Assembly (NCBI GenBank): GCA_001600355.1
Contig: BCJU01000001.1
Span: 4,278,013-4,342,012, forward strand
Origin: Meira nashicola
Taxonomy: Eukaryota; Basidiomycota; Exobasidiomycetes; Exobasidiales; Brachybasidiaceae
Direction: 5' to 3'
Length of the DNA: 64,000 nucleotides
The notes beneath the pieces are model-generated. The model did not search any database. It was not told the DNA's origin and saw only the letters and a list, made by a program, of their open reading frames with translations. A program made the position numbers and the translations under genes. Positions 1 through 10,072 of this stretch are shown one piece after another. Every line of letters starts with the position of its first letter. The stretch's first letter is position 1.

Positions 1-1234
1 TTCCATACATTGCCGAAATACATAAATTTTCAGGTTCGAATAAAATTCCACTTAATAAGATAATTTTATCTCTCATTGATTTCCATGGAAATGCGACATC
101 AATATAAGGATGATGTTCAATGCTTAATTGAATATCTGTAGGTCTCATATTCTCTGAAATATTTTCCCATGTCCATCCACTGTCCGGTCGTATCTGTAAC
201 GCTGTCGGTCCATTTCGGAAACTTTTTCTGATTCTATTTTCGATCAAATGAGCGATATCAGGTGCATTGGCAGCATATGCAATAATATCATATTGTGATT
301 TTGATACTTGTAATGCTTTCAATGGATCGATTTTGCTGATTTCGAATCGTGACCTTTTGCTAAATTTTGACCATCCATCAGCTATTGTACTTAATGCATT
401 ACAGTTATGCAAATAGTCATACGTTAAACCAAGTTTATCTGCATTTATTTGGGCCGATTGCATAAAGTGCATTCGAGGTAAAAGATATTGATCCGGTCCT
501 GATGGTGAAGGGAGCCAGGCTGATGATGTAATTGCATTTTCACTCTTTTTCAGTGATGCTAAAACCGTTGATTGAGATTGAGGAATAACTTCTATTTCTG
601 GAATGGTGATAAATGTATCTTGCTGTTGCATTTCAATCGGTAATTGCAATGAAGCTGGATCCACAATTTGTTCCATAAGTTGAGACCAATCTTCGTTGGT
701 GAAATCATTCACACCTGTAAGATCGATAGAGCTTTCTTCATTGGTCGTTAATCCAAGCCAATTGGAAGTAGAAGAAGAAGAATGATTGCTAGGTGAAGAA
801 TAAGTAGAACTAGAAGGAGAAGTGGAATCTAAACTTGATTCACTTGTTGATGATTCTCTTCTTTCACATTCTTCACCATTTTGTAGAGTTGTGTATTTCA
901 GAACATCTTCTTTATCGCATCTATCCATCTCTTTGTTTAATTGTGATAAACTTGCCATTAAGGCATTTTGTAAAGGATCATCTGTACGAATAATGGAATC
1001 CAAACTGACAGTTTGAAAAATATTTTGAATAAATGTTGAAGTAGAATCCTTTTGATAATCAGAATTTACGCTTGAAATTGAATCGGGTTGTTGTGTAAAT
1101 TCAGGTGTAACACTTGAATCTTCACTGCTTTTTTTGCTTGTTCCGTTTCTCAATTTCGCCCTTTCACGAAATCTTCTTTGAGCTTCACGATTCTGTAATT
1201 TCCTCCTTTCATCTAATCTTCTCTTTGGTGCCAT
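1..1234 (-). CDS. bZIP-type transcription factor with DUF3425 domain, C-terminus cut by window edge
   Basis: Reading the minus strand from the ATG at 1234 gives 411 codons with no stop before the window edge. Residues 4-25 are a basic region containing NREAQRRFR, the N-x7-R signature of AP-1-like fungal bZIP proteins. The usual heptad leucine zipper does not follow; the chain turns into a Ser/Thr-rich disordered stretch (about 35-150). From about residue 250 the protein looks like the fungal DUF3425 domain, including HHPYIDVAFPWKSMRDKI near 374-391. Such proteins are nuclear regulators of stress or secondary metabolism. The neighbouring permeases are possible targets, which is inference only. 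The true length is unknown because the 3' end lies outside. Confidence 0.8.
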   Translation of the reverse strand, partial: MAPKRRLDERRKLQNREAQRRFRERAKLRNGTSKKSSEDSSVTPEFTQQPDSISSVNSDYQKDSTSTFIQNIFQTVSLDSIIRTDDPLQNALMASLSQLNKEMDRCDKEDVLKYTTLQNGEECERRESSTSESSLDSTSPSSSTYSSPSNHSSSSTSNWLGLTTNEESSIDLTGVNDFTNEDWSQLMEQIVDPASLQLPIEMQQQDTFITIPEIEVIPQSQSTVLASLKKSENAITSSAWLPSPSGPDQYLLPRMHFMQSAQINADKLGLTYDYLHNCNALSTIADGWSKFSKRSRFEISKIDPLKALQVSKSQYDIIAYAANAPDIAHLIENRIRKSFRNGPTALQIRPDSGWTWENISENMRPTDIQLSIEHHPYIDVAFPWKSMRDKIILLSGILFEPENLCISAMYG

Positions 1235-2043
1235 TGTTTTTGCGATTTCAAAAATAGTTTTGTGTAGTGTCGATGATGGTGATAAGAAAGAGAATTAATT
1301 TCAACATTGACGGTGAAAGGATGTATGTATACATGAGCGCATCTTTGGTGCTTTTGCAACTATGAATGTATGCTATTCCGAGGTTCCGCGACAAATAAAC
1401 AAGGACAGTGCGGAATCAGATAAAAATAAAAACGAAGACTGTGTCATTTACCGAAAATGTTAAGAGGGGAAGCGGACATATGTCGTTTCATTCTTTTGTG
1501 CTCAGCAAATGCACACACATACATTGACGTGAAATCATCTTTTTCTTTTTCTCGGCGTAAGTAAAAATAAAATGCTCAGCATACGCATAACTCCATTCTA
1601 AGGAACGTAGTGGATCTTTTCCTTGCATACAAAAGCATGCGCGTATAGCCCGCGGCGATGCGTACATTTTTGCTTTTCAAATGATTCACACGCCTAAAGT
1701 GGCTCAAAACACATGCATATGTACAAACCTTTTATCGCCGATTTGAGCCTCACTAGCTTCAATTTTGCTTGCAACTATAATGATTACGGGCCCTGTTTCC
1801 GGGAAATTGCAATTAAAGTTCGGATTTAAGCAAAAGAATAAAACAAACGGGAATAAACCTTTTGAGGCAAAAGAACACACACTACATGCACATCCAAAAA
1901 ACCGCGGAGAAAATATTTCCACACAATGGTATCTCCGCCTTGTTAGCTAACAACGCATTTAAGAAAAAGACAATAGGTTTAATTTCCCCGTGATCAAGGA
2001 GGGTTTTTATTCTATGTACATATTAATATGTAACAATTTATCT
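1235..2043. other. Intergenic region upstream of the bZIP gene
   Basis: About 810 bp lies between the bZIP start (1234) and the stop of the first MFS gene (2044), both on the minus strand. It should hold the promoter of the bZIP gene and the 3' UTR of the permease. A TGTACA hexamer at 2015-2020, 24 nt past the permease stop, is a candidate 3'-end signal. The short ORFs on both strands show no family resemblance. Confidence 0.5.
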
Positions 2044-3535
2044 TCATTCTATTGCCCTTTGCGCTTCTCCAGCGGAAGAATTTCGTAAACCAGGAATGCC
2101 CAAGAATAAGAAAGCGATAAATTGAACGCAAAGGGTGATAACCAAGATTGGTGCTAATGCTTTGGCTCCATATTTTTGAATTATAACTCCGATTATATAA
2201 GGAAATAAAGCTGAACCCGCACAACCATAAGAAACGATATATCCAATTCCAAAAGTTTGAATCGATCTTGGTATAATTCTAAAACTTATTAATTCAATCA
2301 TGATCGGATAAAGTGGTCCCAAGAGCATTCCCATTAAAGCTAGTGCAACTGCATTTGCTATCACATTTGGTACGAGCCAAATAGTCAATTGCAAAATGAT
2401 GGATAGAAGTAGCTATAAGAAGAGAGAGAGTATAAGTTTTTGTCTTTATATAACACTTTTTCGACACACTCACATAAACCAAAGTTGCTAATTGGGCACC
2501 CAAGAGATGCGTAAAAGGTAATAATAAAACCCTTCCAGCTGCTAAACCAGTCCAAAAGCCAGAAACGATATGACCGCTATCATCAATATTATCTCGTACT
2601 TTTATAATATAAGTTGATGTCCAACCACCAATTGAAACTTCTGTTCCTACATAGAATAAACAAAATATTGAAAATATGTGGGTATCCTTTTGTCGTAATA
2701 ATGTTTGCCAATCTCTAGTTGACTTGGTGGGTCGTTGTTGTTCGACATTGGCTAACGATTGTGCAGGTTTAATATCCTCATTGGTAAGAGCTGGAAGGAC
2801 TTGTAATTCGATTTCATCTTTAGAAGTTGTTCTTATAACAGCAGGTTGACTATCTATACGAGCTTGTAAATGAACTTCTTCTTGTTCTCCCGGATATCCT
2901 TCCTTCTTCCATCGAAATGCAAAACTAACAAAGATTGTATTAAGTATACACAATCCTAAAGAAGCAAGATAAAAATGATGAAAATCCCAACCTTTAACTA
3001 CAAAAGGAGTACCGGCTAAAGGAGCAAAGATTGCACCTAATCCATATGCAAAGTGTAAGATGCTTAATCGAATTCGTTTATGTGGTCGTGCGGACATCCA
3101 TGCATTTGCTATTGATTCCATTCCACCTAATGAAATTCCAAAAAGAGTAAACATGATTGCCATTACCGGAAAAGGAGAACCTGCAGCAATAACGGTAGCC
3201 GGAATGATTGCAATTGCATTAAGTAAACAGATTGCTCTTCCAACAGTTAAATATTTTAAAATTTCTGGAGTTAAAATTGCTGCTGCAATCCAACCGATCA
3301 GATTGCAAACGAACAACGTGCTAACGAGAGTAAATGATAAATGATACTTTTTTTGAACTGCAGGTAAGATTGCACCTGCAGTTGCATCATTAAAACCGGC
3401 AAACAGATAATTGATTATAAAACTTGCTTCTTTGTTGAATGTTGTCTTTTCATCATAATCTCGACGTAAAGGTCCTTTCTTGCTAAGGGAATATTTGATG
3501 CGTTCAATCAATTTGTTATTCGTATCTTTGATCAT
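2044..3535 (-). CDS. MFS permease (Bsc6/FucP-like), intron-containing tandem copy
   Basis: Two exons: 3535-2474 and 2412-2044, with a 61-bp GTGAGT...TATAG intron at 2413-2473. The spliced protein is 476 aa. The join restores TLVY-LLLSIILQL, which aligns with LIYLSLSIALQL in the downstream paralogue, so the splice sites are well supported. The protein has about 12 hydrophobic segments, a long polar central loop (about 215-275) and GTEVSIGGWTSTYIIKVRD, typical of fungal MFS proteins related to yeast Bsc6. Substrate is unknown. A TATAAAAG box at 3587-3580 lies about 45 nt before the ATG. The next gene, 160 bp away on the same strand, is its close duplicate. Confidence 0.85.
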
Positions 3536-3579
3536 GATGTTATGTTAGGAAGCAAAAGATGAAATTTCAACTCTGTCAT

Positions 3580-3587
3580 CTTTTATA
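3580..3587 (-). promoter_or_regulatory. TATA box of the first MFS permease
   Basis: TATAAAAG on the minus strand about 45 nt upstream of the ATG at 3535. It lies inside the 160-bp gap between the two permease genes, so this copy may have its own core promoter. Confidence 0.45.
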
Positions 3588-3695
3588 CGATCCAATCGGA
3601 ATGAGGCGTAATGCCGGTCACCGATCTTGATTGATTTTTACGGCGCCTATGATTTGTACCCACACAACAGCTTTATTATTTTTGCGGAGCCGTTC

Positions 3696-5144
3696 TCATT
3701 CTAGTGATCTTTGTGCTTGACCGGTATTTGATCTTCTTTTTGGAATTCCTAAACCTAAGAATATGATTGTTTGAATTGAAAGTGTTGCAACTAAAGTTGG
3801 AGCTAAAGTTTTAGGACCATAAGATTGAATGATTAAACCGAAAATTAAAGGGAATAAAGCTGAACCTGCACTTCCAAATGAAACTATATAAGCAATTGCA
3901 GAAGTTTGAACTGATCTTGGAATAATTCTGAAACTTATAAGTTCAATCATAATTGGAAATAAAGGTCCTAAAAGCATTCCCATTAAAGCGACTGCAACTG
4001 CATTTGCAATCACATTTGGAACGAACCAAACGATAAGTTGAAGTGCAATTGAAAGCGAAAGATAAATTAAAGCAGCTAATTGAGCTCCAAAGAAGTCCGT
4101 TATGGGTAACAATAAAACCCTTCCAGCTGCTAAACCTGCCCAAAAACCTGAAACGATATGACCACTATTATCAAGATCATCGCGAACTTGAATGATATAA
4201 GTTGACGTCCAACCACCAATTGAAACTTCTGTTCCTACGTAAAACAAACAAAATATTGCAAATATGTGCGTATCTTTTTGACGAAAGATTGTTTTCCATG
4301 GACCGGCAGCAGATTCTTGTTTTTGAACGATAACACTCTTTCTCGTTTGATCTGTTTGTGCATCATTTGTTGTTCGTGTTTGTAATTCAATTTGCTCTTC
4401 TGATCCTGTTCTAGTCATTTGTGGCTGTAATAAATCTTCTCTTTCTCCCGGATAACCTTCTTTACGTAATTTAAAAGAAGCAGTAACGAATAAAGTGTTT
4501 AAAACACATAAACCTAAAGAAGCGAAATAAAAATGATGAAAATCCAAACCAGAAATAACAAAAGGTGATCCTGCTAAAGGTGCACAAAGGGCACCTAAAC
4601 CATAAGAGAAATGAAGACAACTTAATCGAACACGTTTATTAGGACGTAAAGAAATCCATGTATTCGCTAAAGCTTCCATTACTCCGATCGAAAGACCAAA
4701 TAGCGCATACATTACCGCCATTGCAGGAAAAGGTGAACCTGCAGCAATAACGGCGGCAGGAATGATTGCAACTGCGGTAGCTAAAGTAAAACTTCTACCG
4801 ACAGTAAACTTTTTCAGAATTTGAGGTGTAACGATTGCAGCGGTTACCCAACCGACTAAATTTGCAACAAATAATAAACTTACAAGAGCAAAACTTAATT
4901 TATACTCTTTTTGAATTGCAGGTAATAAAGATCCTGCTGTTGCATCATTCCAACCTGCAAAAATATAACTAAACATTAAACTTGCTTCTTTTGAAAATGT
5001 TGAAAAATTTTCATAATCTCGCCTTAAAGGTCCTTCACGAGAGAAAAAATATCCAAACCGTTTGCGTAAACGAGTAAATCTTTGTGTATGATGACTCTGT
5101 TGTCCAACTGACATTATTTCTCTTATACTGTTTGAGTTTGACAT
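3696..5144 (-). CDS. MFS permease (Bsc6/FucP-like), intronless tandem copy
   Basis: A single uninterrupted ORF of 482 aa and a close paralogue of the gene at 2044-3535. Shared blocks include EASLMFSYIFAGWNDATAG, GSPFPAMAVMYALFGLS, GTEVSIGGWTSTYII and GMLLGPLFPIMIELISFRII. It has twelve likely transmembrane segments with a variable polar loop around 220-285. The loop and the extreme termini are the most divergent parts, as expected for duplicates under constraint in the membrane core. An in-frame Met 11 codons further in (MSVGQ) is an alternative start. Plasma-membrane or vacuolar transport is expected from the family; the substrate cannot be read from sequence. Confidence 0.87.
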   Translation of the reverse strand: MSNSNSIREIMSVGQQSHHTQRFTRLRKRFGYFFSREGPLRRDYENFSTFSKEASLMFSYIFAGWNDATAGSLLPAIQKEYKLSFALVSLLFVANLVGWVTAAIVTPQILKKFTVGRSFTLATAVAIIPAAVIAAGSPFPAMAVMYALFGLSIGVMEALANTWISLRPNKRVRLSCLHFSYGLGALCAPLAGSPFVISGLDFHHFYFASLGLCVLNTLFVTASFKLRKEGYPGEREDLLQPQMTRTGSEEQIELQTRTTNDAQTDQTRKSVIVQKQESAAGPWKTIFRQKDTHIFAIFCLFYVGTEVSIGGWTSTYIIQVRDDLDNSGHIVSGFWAGLAAGRVLLLPITDFFGAQLAALIYLSLSIALQLIVWFVPNVIANAVAVALMGMLLGPLFPIMIELISFRIIPRSVQTSAIAYIVSFGSAGSALFPLIFGLIIQSYGPKTLAPTLVATLSIQTIIFLGLGIPKRRSNTGQAQRSLE

Positions 5145-5539
5145 TCTTGCTTGTACTGTATATTGTTGATGTGGTGAGGGAATATGTTAGAAATCTGTAC
5201 AACGATTCAATGTGCCTTTTTTATATCTTCTCCTTCTTCCCCGCATATACACAAATTACGCTGGTATGCATCTTGTGCAAGGAGCACAACGGATTTTACA
5301 CAGGACCGGCCATAAGAATGAATTGGCGCTAAAAGAGACAGATGAAGTGGCTTTAAGTTCAGACCGAAAAGGCACCGTGCTAAGGAAACTACTTTATTTC
5401 GGAGTGCCGATCTTTCAATTCGGAATACCGGGCTTATGTTTAGCATGGTAATCAGAATCACTCCAAACATTCTAGTGTGATAAGATAAGATAGGATATAT
5501 TCTATAGATTAAAGGTGCATAAAAAAGAGTCATATATAA
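5145..5539. other. Intergenic region between MFS pair and NmrA gene
   Basis: About 395 bp upstream of the intronless MFS gene and downstream of the NmrA-like gene, both minus strand. ORFs of 79-108 aa overlap here on both strands, but they have no recognisable domain and overlap each other. No repeat or RNA gene seen. Confidence 0.4.
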
Positions 5540-6442
5540 TCACATTTCAGTTTTAAGGTATTGCTCAAATGTTTTCAATTGTGGATGAATTTGACGTAAT
5601 TCTGCAATATTTGCTTTATAACCATGTTCGTTAAAGAATTTAAACATTGTTGCCATTTCTTTGTTTAAATATGTAATCATTTTAGGAAAGATTGAAAACG
5701 TTGTTGGTAATTTTGATCCTTTGACTGATTGATAAGTTTGTTGAATTTGATCGGTTGTCAATTCATCTCCTGCTAAAGATAACGTTTTACCAACATATGT
5801 TTCTGGATTTTCAAATGCAAGAGCAGCGAATTCACCAATATCCGTTGCAGAGATAAGTTGAATTGGTGCTTTTGTTAATGTGACCAAAGCTGTATTCATC
5901 ACTTTTCCAAACATTGTTTCTCCCGTACTAAAGTTATCCATAAATGCAACGGGTCTTAAAATTGTTTTAGGTAATTGAGAGTGTTTTGATGCTAAATATT
6001 CTTCAACAAATCTCTTTGCTTCAAAATGTGGAACTTCCGTTTTAGGTAATCCACCTTGATCGACAGAAGTATAAATGAAATGTTTAACGTTATACTTTGC
6101 CGCAACATCTGCAACTTCTTTTCCTAAAACAGTTTCACCTTCTGGTCCTTTTGGAACGTGAGGCGGTAATGCCATGGCAGATTGAACGCTAAAGACTCCA
6201 TAAATTGGTCCTCCTTTTGATGCTTTTTCAAATATTTGTTCTGGAACATATTCTGATTCTAATAATTTTACACCAGGTAAACTTTCCAACTTTTTTGCTT
6301 TACCAGATTGTACACTTCTTGTAACTGCCAAGATTTCAAAACTGTTTGGTGTCGTTTGATTACGCTTGGCAAGTGCTCTGATTAATCCGCTACCTTGCGT
6401 ACCCGTAGCCATTGTTACGATGATTCTTTTTGCTGCCGACAT
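5540..6442 (-). CDS. NmrA-like NAD(P)-binding protein
   Basis: Single-exon ORF of 300 aa, the usual length for the NmrA/HSCARG group of atypical SDRs. The N-terminus has a beta strand followed by MATGTQGSGLIRALAKR, a Rossmann glycine loop (G-x-x-G-x-G). This is followed by the stretches FIYTSVDQGG and KTILRPVAFMDNF typical of NmrA proteins. These proteins bind NAD(P) and act either as redox-sensing co-regulators or as isoflavone-reductase-like enzymes. There is no clear YxxxK catalytic pair, which favours a sensor or binding role. TATAAAAG at 6552-6545 lies about 105 nt before the ATG. No signal peptide, so probably cytosolic or nuclear. Confidence 0.85.
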   Translation of the reverse strand: MSAAKRIIVTMATGTQGSGLIRALAKRNQTTPNSFEILAVTRSVQSGKAKKLESLPGVKLLESEYVPEQIFEKASKGGPIYGVFSVQSAMALPPHVPKGPEGETVLGKEVADVAAKYNVKHFIYTSVDQGGLPKTEVPHFEAKRFVEEYLASKHSQLPKTILRPVAFMDNFSTGETMFGKVMNTALVTLTKAPIQLISATDIGEFAALAFENPETYVGKTLSLAGDELTTDQIQQTYQSVKGSKLPTTFSIFPKMITYLNKEMATMFKFFNEHGYKANIAELRQIHPQLKTFEQYLKTEM

Positions 6443-6544
6443 TGTTGAAGAATGGTTCTGTCTTGTGAGATTAGATATGTTTGTTTGGTTGTTGTTGTTG
6501 AAGATGATGAATGGGATACTGTTTTATGTGATGATTTTGAGTCG

Positions 6545-6552
6545 CTTTTATA
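6545..6552 (-). promoter_or_regulatory. TATA box of the NmrA-like gene
   Basis: TATAAAAG on the minus strand about 103-110 nt upstream of the ATG at 6442, a typical fungal spacing for TATA plus 5' UTR. Confidence 0.45.
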
Positions 6553-6705
6553 CCTTTTTCCATAAAAACTTTTTTATTCCATATTAGATGTATTATTCAA
6601 ATGCACTGGCCATATGGGGAAAAAACTTCTTGTTTAGGTGGAGTTGTATACACAGAAAAAGACGCACGTCAAAGCATGAATGGTACATATCCTTGGTGTG
6701 GCGCG

Positions 6706-6719
6706 GCGCTGCGCAGCGC
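6706..6719. repeat. 14-bp perfect GC palindrome
   Basis: GCGCTGCGCAGCGC reads identically on both strands. It sits about 265 bp upstream of the NmrA-like ATG inside a short GC-rich patch. It could be a dimeric regulator site or chance. Confidence 0.4.
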
Positions 6720-7106
6720 AGACCCTTTTAAAGCTTCGGTCGTAAAGACCGCGGCGTCTTCCGTTTTTGAGCTAAAACCCGTAAGCTCAATAGGCACGAA
6801 GGATGAAAGGCATACGCGGCTATGTTCACACGCCTTACGCCCGTACCTGAAGATCTATCTCTGACGCTCAGCCAAAGAGTTCGACCGTACATTTGATTCG
6901 TAAGCCCGACATGAATGGTAGGTACACTTTCGATTTGACACATGTCTGATAAGATAATTGTGTGTGGCTTAACATTTTTCTCAATTCTTTATTCAATTGG
7001 CTTACTTCCCCGCGGTTGCCTCGCACTTTTGACGATCTTCAGAGATTATTCTACAAACTTCTATCGACAGCATATTAACTAGAATAGAATACATGAAAAA
7101 GATCAA

Positions 7107-8147
7107 TTAAAAATGTTCACGTGCTGGACGCATATCCATTTCGAATGTCCAAGTAGATTCATTTTGTGATGCTAAAAATAACCAAGCTTTTGCCATTTCT
7201 TCAGGTCGTAAAACAGAATCACTTCCAAACCTTTGTCCTTTTTGTAATCCTAAATAATTTCTCGCTTCTTGTGAATCAATTAAACCATCAACAATAACAT
7301 GAGCAACATGAATATGTTGCGGTCCATATTCTCTTGCAACAGATTGACAAATTTGACGTAATCCTCCTTTACTAGCTGCAAAAGCGGCAAATCCTTCCCT
7401 ACCACGAATACTACTCGTCGCACCTGTGACTAGAATACTTCCTCCTTTCCCTTCATTATTCTTTGTCATTGATGCAATTGCTGCTTGCATGAACGTAAAT
7501 CCGCCAGTGCTGATAAAGAATGAATAGTCAGTGTCCCAATACATATGTGTTATGTTTTCTTTTTTCACTTACATGCTAGCCTGAACGCTGTCTTGCAGCT
7601 GCTCCGGTCTTTGTTCAAGAAAAGGTCCTCTTTTACGTATACTTGCATTAAAGATTGCAGTTCCTATTCGCTTATTTGGCCAAGTGCTTGCAATATCTTG
7701 AAATGTTTTTCGAATCGCTTCAGGTGATAGTACATCACATGCAAATGCGACACTCTGTGGTGAATTGTCATTGATGTTGATATTGAGAGTCTTTCGAGCT
7801 GATTTAATCTCTTGATCGAGCTAAAATGGAGAAAGTATGCATACATTCAGCTTTTGTTCGATTATTGTTGAGTTATTACAACCACTTACCTCTTTAGCCC
7901 ATCCATCCAACCTTTCTTTATTTCGTGAAGCGATTGCGACTGTATAACCTTGTTTTGCGAATATTTGAGCCAAAGCTAATCCTAATCCGGGTCCAACGCC
8001 AAGGATGAAAACAATATGTTGATCGATCGAAGGTCCATGTAAAGGTGAATGTCCTAATGCTTGTACTGGTGGATAAGGTTTATCGGTCACTGTTGTTAAT
8101 ACATCGCCTCGATTACGACGAGGAGAAGAAGAATCTTTTGAACTCAT
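7107..8147 (-). CDS. Short-chain dehydrogenase with Phe in place of catalytic Tyr (three exons)
   Basis: Exons 8147-7890, 7820-7573 and 7509-7107, with introns of 69 and 63 bp (GTAAGT donors, TTTAG and ATCAG acceptors), give 302 aa. After a polar N-terminus, VFILGVGPGLGLALAQIFAKQ (about 46-66) is the Rossmann glycine motif. Later come IFNAS, VTGATSSIRGR and GFAAFAASKGG. The classical Y-x-x-x-K pair is F-A-A-S-K, so the proton-donating Tyr is Phe while Lys is kept. I recall the FAAFAxxK form from a branch of bacterial and fungal SDRs, so this looks inherited rather than a mutation. An in-frame ATG at 8180 would add 11 residues. It shares a promoter region with the divergent PLC-like gene. Confidence 0.85.
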
Positions 8148-8723
8148 TATTTTGTTGCTGCAAAAGAAGATGGTAGTCAAAGAATGAAAGAATTGGCTTG
8201 AACATACCCAGAGTAGCCGGTCAATAGCCGACTTGCATTTTCGTACAATTTTTTGTTATTTAGCCGGTTGCGAATTCGCACGAGCCCTCCCTCCCTCTAT
8301 GCGGTAAAGCGGAAAAAAGAAAGCGGGGAAGCCAAGCTTGTCCGGCTTGAACAAAACCAACTTTAATTTGCGAAAATTAACTTCTTTCTTAGTGAGTTTA
8401 ACCAACCCTGCCTGCATGCATACATCCGTGTACACAAAACATTAGGGGTATTTAAGGTGGGAAGAAATGCAGCATATAGTCTTAATATACACAGATAATC
8501 ATTCAAGTCGCCGAGATGATGCAGTGAATAGCTCGCATGGATGAACCGCTCTCATTTAGCATAAAGAAGCTGCAAGGAGACTTGACATTAATCATGGCTT
8601 CCCCAGCCTTCTGCCGTTAACACCATCATCTAATACCCTTCTCTGTACACATACAATGAACGATTTCTAACCTAACTCACGATTTCCAAAGACACGACAA
8701 TTGACGACAACAAACAATACAAA
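8148..8723. other. Divergent promoter region, SDR and PLC-like genes
   Basis: About 575 bp between two divergently transcribed start codons. It contains pyrimidine-rich and CT-rich stretches just before the plus-strand ATG and no convincing ORF. It must hold both promoters. Confidence 0.45.
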
Positions 8724-9999
8724 ATGATGACTCCAACATTTCTTCTCATTTGCTTTTTCAACTACCTTCAATTCGTTCATTCTGCTCCAGCTGCTAGCAA
8801 AACGTCTCCTTTGGCAACAGCTCCTACTTCAACCTCTCTTCCAACGTGTAATGGACATGCATCTCTTTGCAATGTATCATATGCGAATGTTGTGTATGCA
8901 GGCGCACATAATAGTTATGCATTTGGTGATGGAGTAAGCGATAATCAATATAGGTGAGTAATCAAAGAAGACCAAACAATACAAATAACTCACATCCTCT
9001 TCTTTGACATTTTTAGTAATATCTCTGAAGGCTTAGTGAAAGGCATTCGACTCATTCAAGCACAAGGCCATGATTATCCCAGTAACGAAACAATTAGTCC
9101 AAGTGGAATTTCATTATGTCATACTTCTTGTTATTTACAAGATGGTGGATCTTTAGAATCTTGGCTTATTCAAGCGCGTAATTGGCTAAATGCAAATCCA
9201 CGTGAAATTCTTACGATCTTGGTTACCAATCCTGATTCTATTAATGTGACAAGATGGCAAAAAGGTTTCGAATTTGCAGGATTCAATGCTAGTAACGTTT
9301 TCTCGCCTTCTTCCAAGCATACTTCCAGAAATGATTGGCCAACGCTTGGTCAATTGATCGATACGGGAAAACGAACAATTGCGATTATGGACAGCGGAGC
9401 AGATTTCGATCAATTACCTTGGTTGATTGATGAATTCAGTAATATATGGGAGAATCCTTATGATCAACTCAGTGAGTGGCTGGTCTTTTTGAAGAGTTGA
9501 CAATCTTGCTTACGAACATATTCACTTCCTACAGCACTTCCGCTTAATTGCAGTGTGGATCGAGGTACAAAGAATGATAATCTATATTTTCACAATCACG
9601 TCAAAGATATTTCTTACGTTGGCATTTCGACACCCGATAAAGATAATCTGACAATGGTCAATGCTGCCACCAACAACACAAATGCAATCGTTCCAACTGT
9701 GCAGAGATGTACGAACGAAAGGGGAGTTAGGCCAACATACGTTATGGTAGAGTAAGTGAATGATGATAAAATTCGATGCAATTCATGCTGACGTATTTTA
9801 CTCTTTTTCTACATATAGCTTTTACGATATACCCAGTCAAAATAAGATATTCACAGCTGTGGATCAGCTGAACAATGTCAGTACTACACCACCGACAAAG
9901 TACGGAAAGAATGCAGCCTCTAAATCGCAAACGAGTTTAAGCGTTTACCTTTCGCTTGCTATTTGTATCATCCTATCAATCGCAATAACGACACTTTAA
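8724..9999 (+). CDS. Secreted PLC-like phosphodiesterase with GPI-like tail (four exons)
   Basis: Exons 8724-8953, 9017-9471, 9535-9751 and 9819-9999 (introns 63, 63 and 67 bp) give 360 aa. Residues 1-20 are a signal peptide. AGAHNSYAF (His62) and LCHTSC (His112) match the two His motifs of the PI-PLC X-domain superfamily as seen in fungal PLC-like phosphodiesterases, with GIRLIQAQGHDY between them. Several N-x-S/T sites are present. The last 25 residues are hydrophobic after a small-residue stretch, as in GPI-anchored proteins. It is probably a cell-surface or secreted lipid or phosphodiester hydrolase; the substrate is not shown. It converges with the sugar-porter gene 73 bp away. Confidence 0.87.
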
Positions 10000-10072
10000 T
10001 GATCAAAATGAAAATCGTCATATTCATCACGTAATATATTAACAACAGAGCATGCGTGAAGGGGTATCAAGG

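Larger units (their letters stand above)
6443..7106. other. Intergenic region with GC-rich palindrome
   Basis: About 660 bp between the NmrA start and the SDR stop. It contains a GC-rich island around 6695-6780 in otherwise AT-rich spacer, with the perfect palindrome GCGCTGCGCAGCGC at 6706-6719. Two short overlapping ORFs (73-87 aa) look like chance. No tRNA structure was found. Confidence 0.45.

Noticed and set aside
2294..2394. Continuous reading of the first MFS gene past 2474 into a 413-aa product
   Set aside because: The C-terminal stretch after the donor is out of family frame; splicing the 61-bp intron restores alignment with the tandem paralogue.
5084..5533. Overlapping ORFs of 79-108 aa on both strands
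   Set aside because: They overlap each other and the N-terminus of a real permease; no family resemblance.
6690..6900. Possible tRNA or structured RNA in the GC-rich patch
   Set aside because: No A-box/B-box spacing and no cloverleaf could be folded by eye; only a 14-bp palindrome remains.
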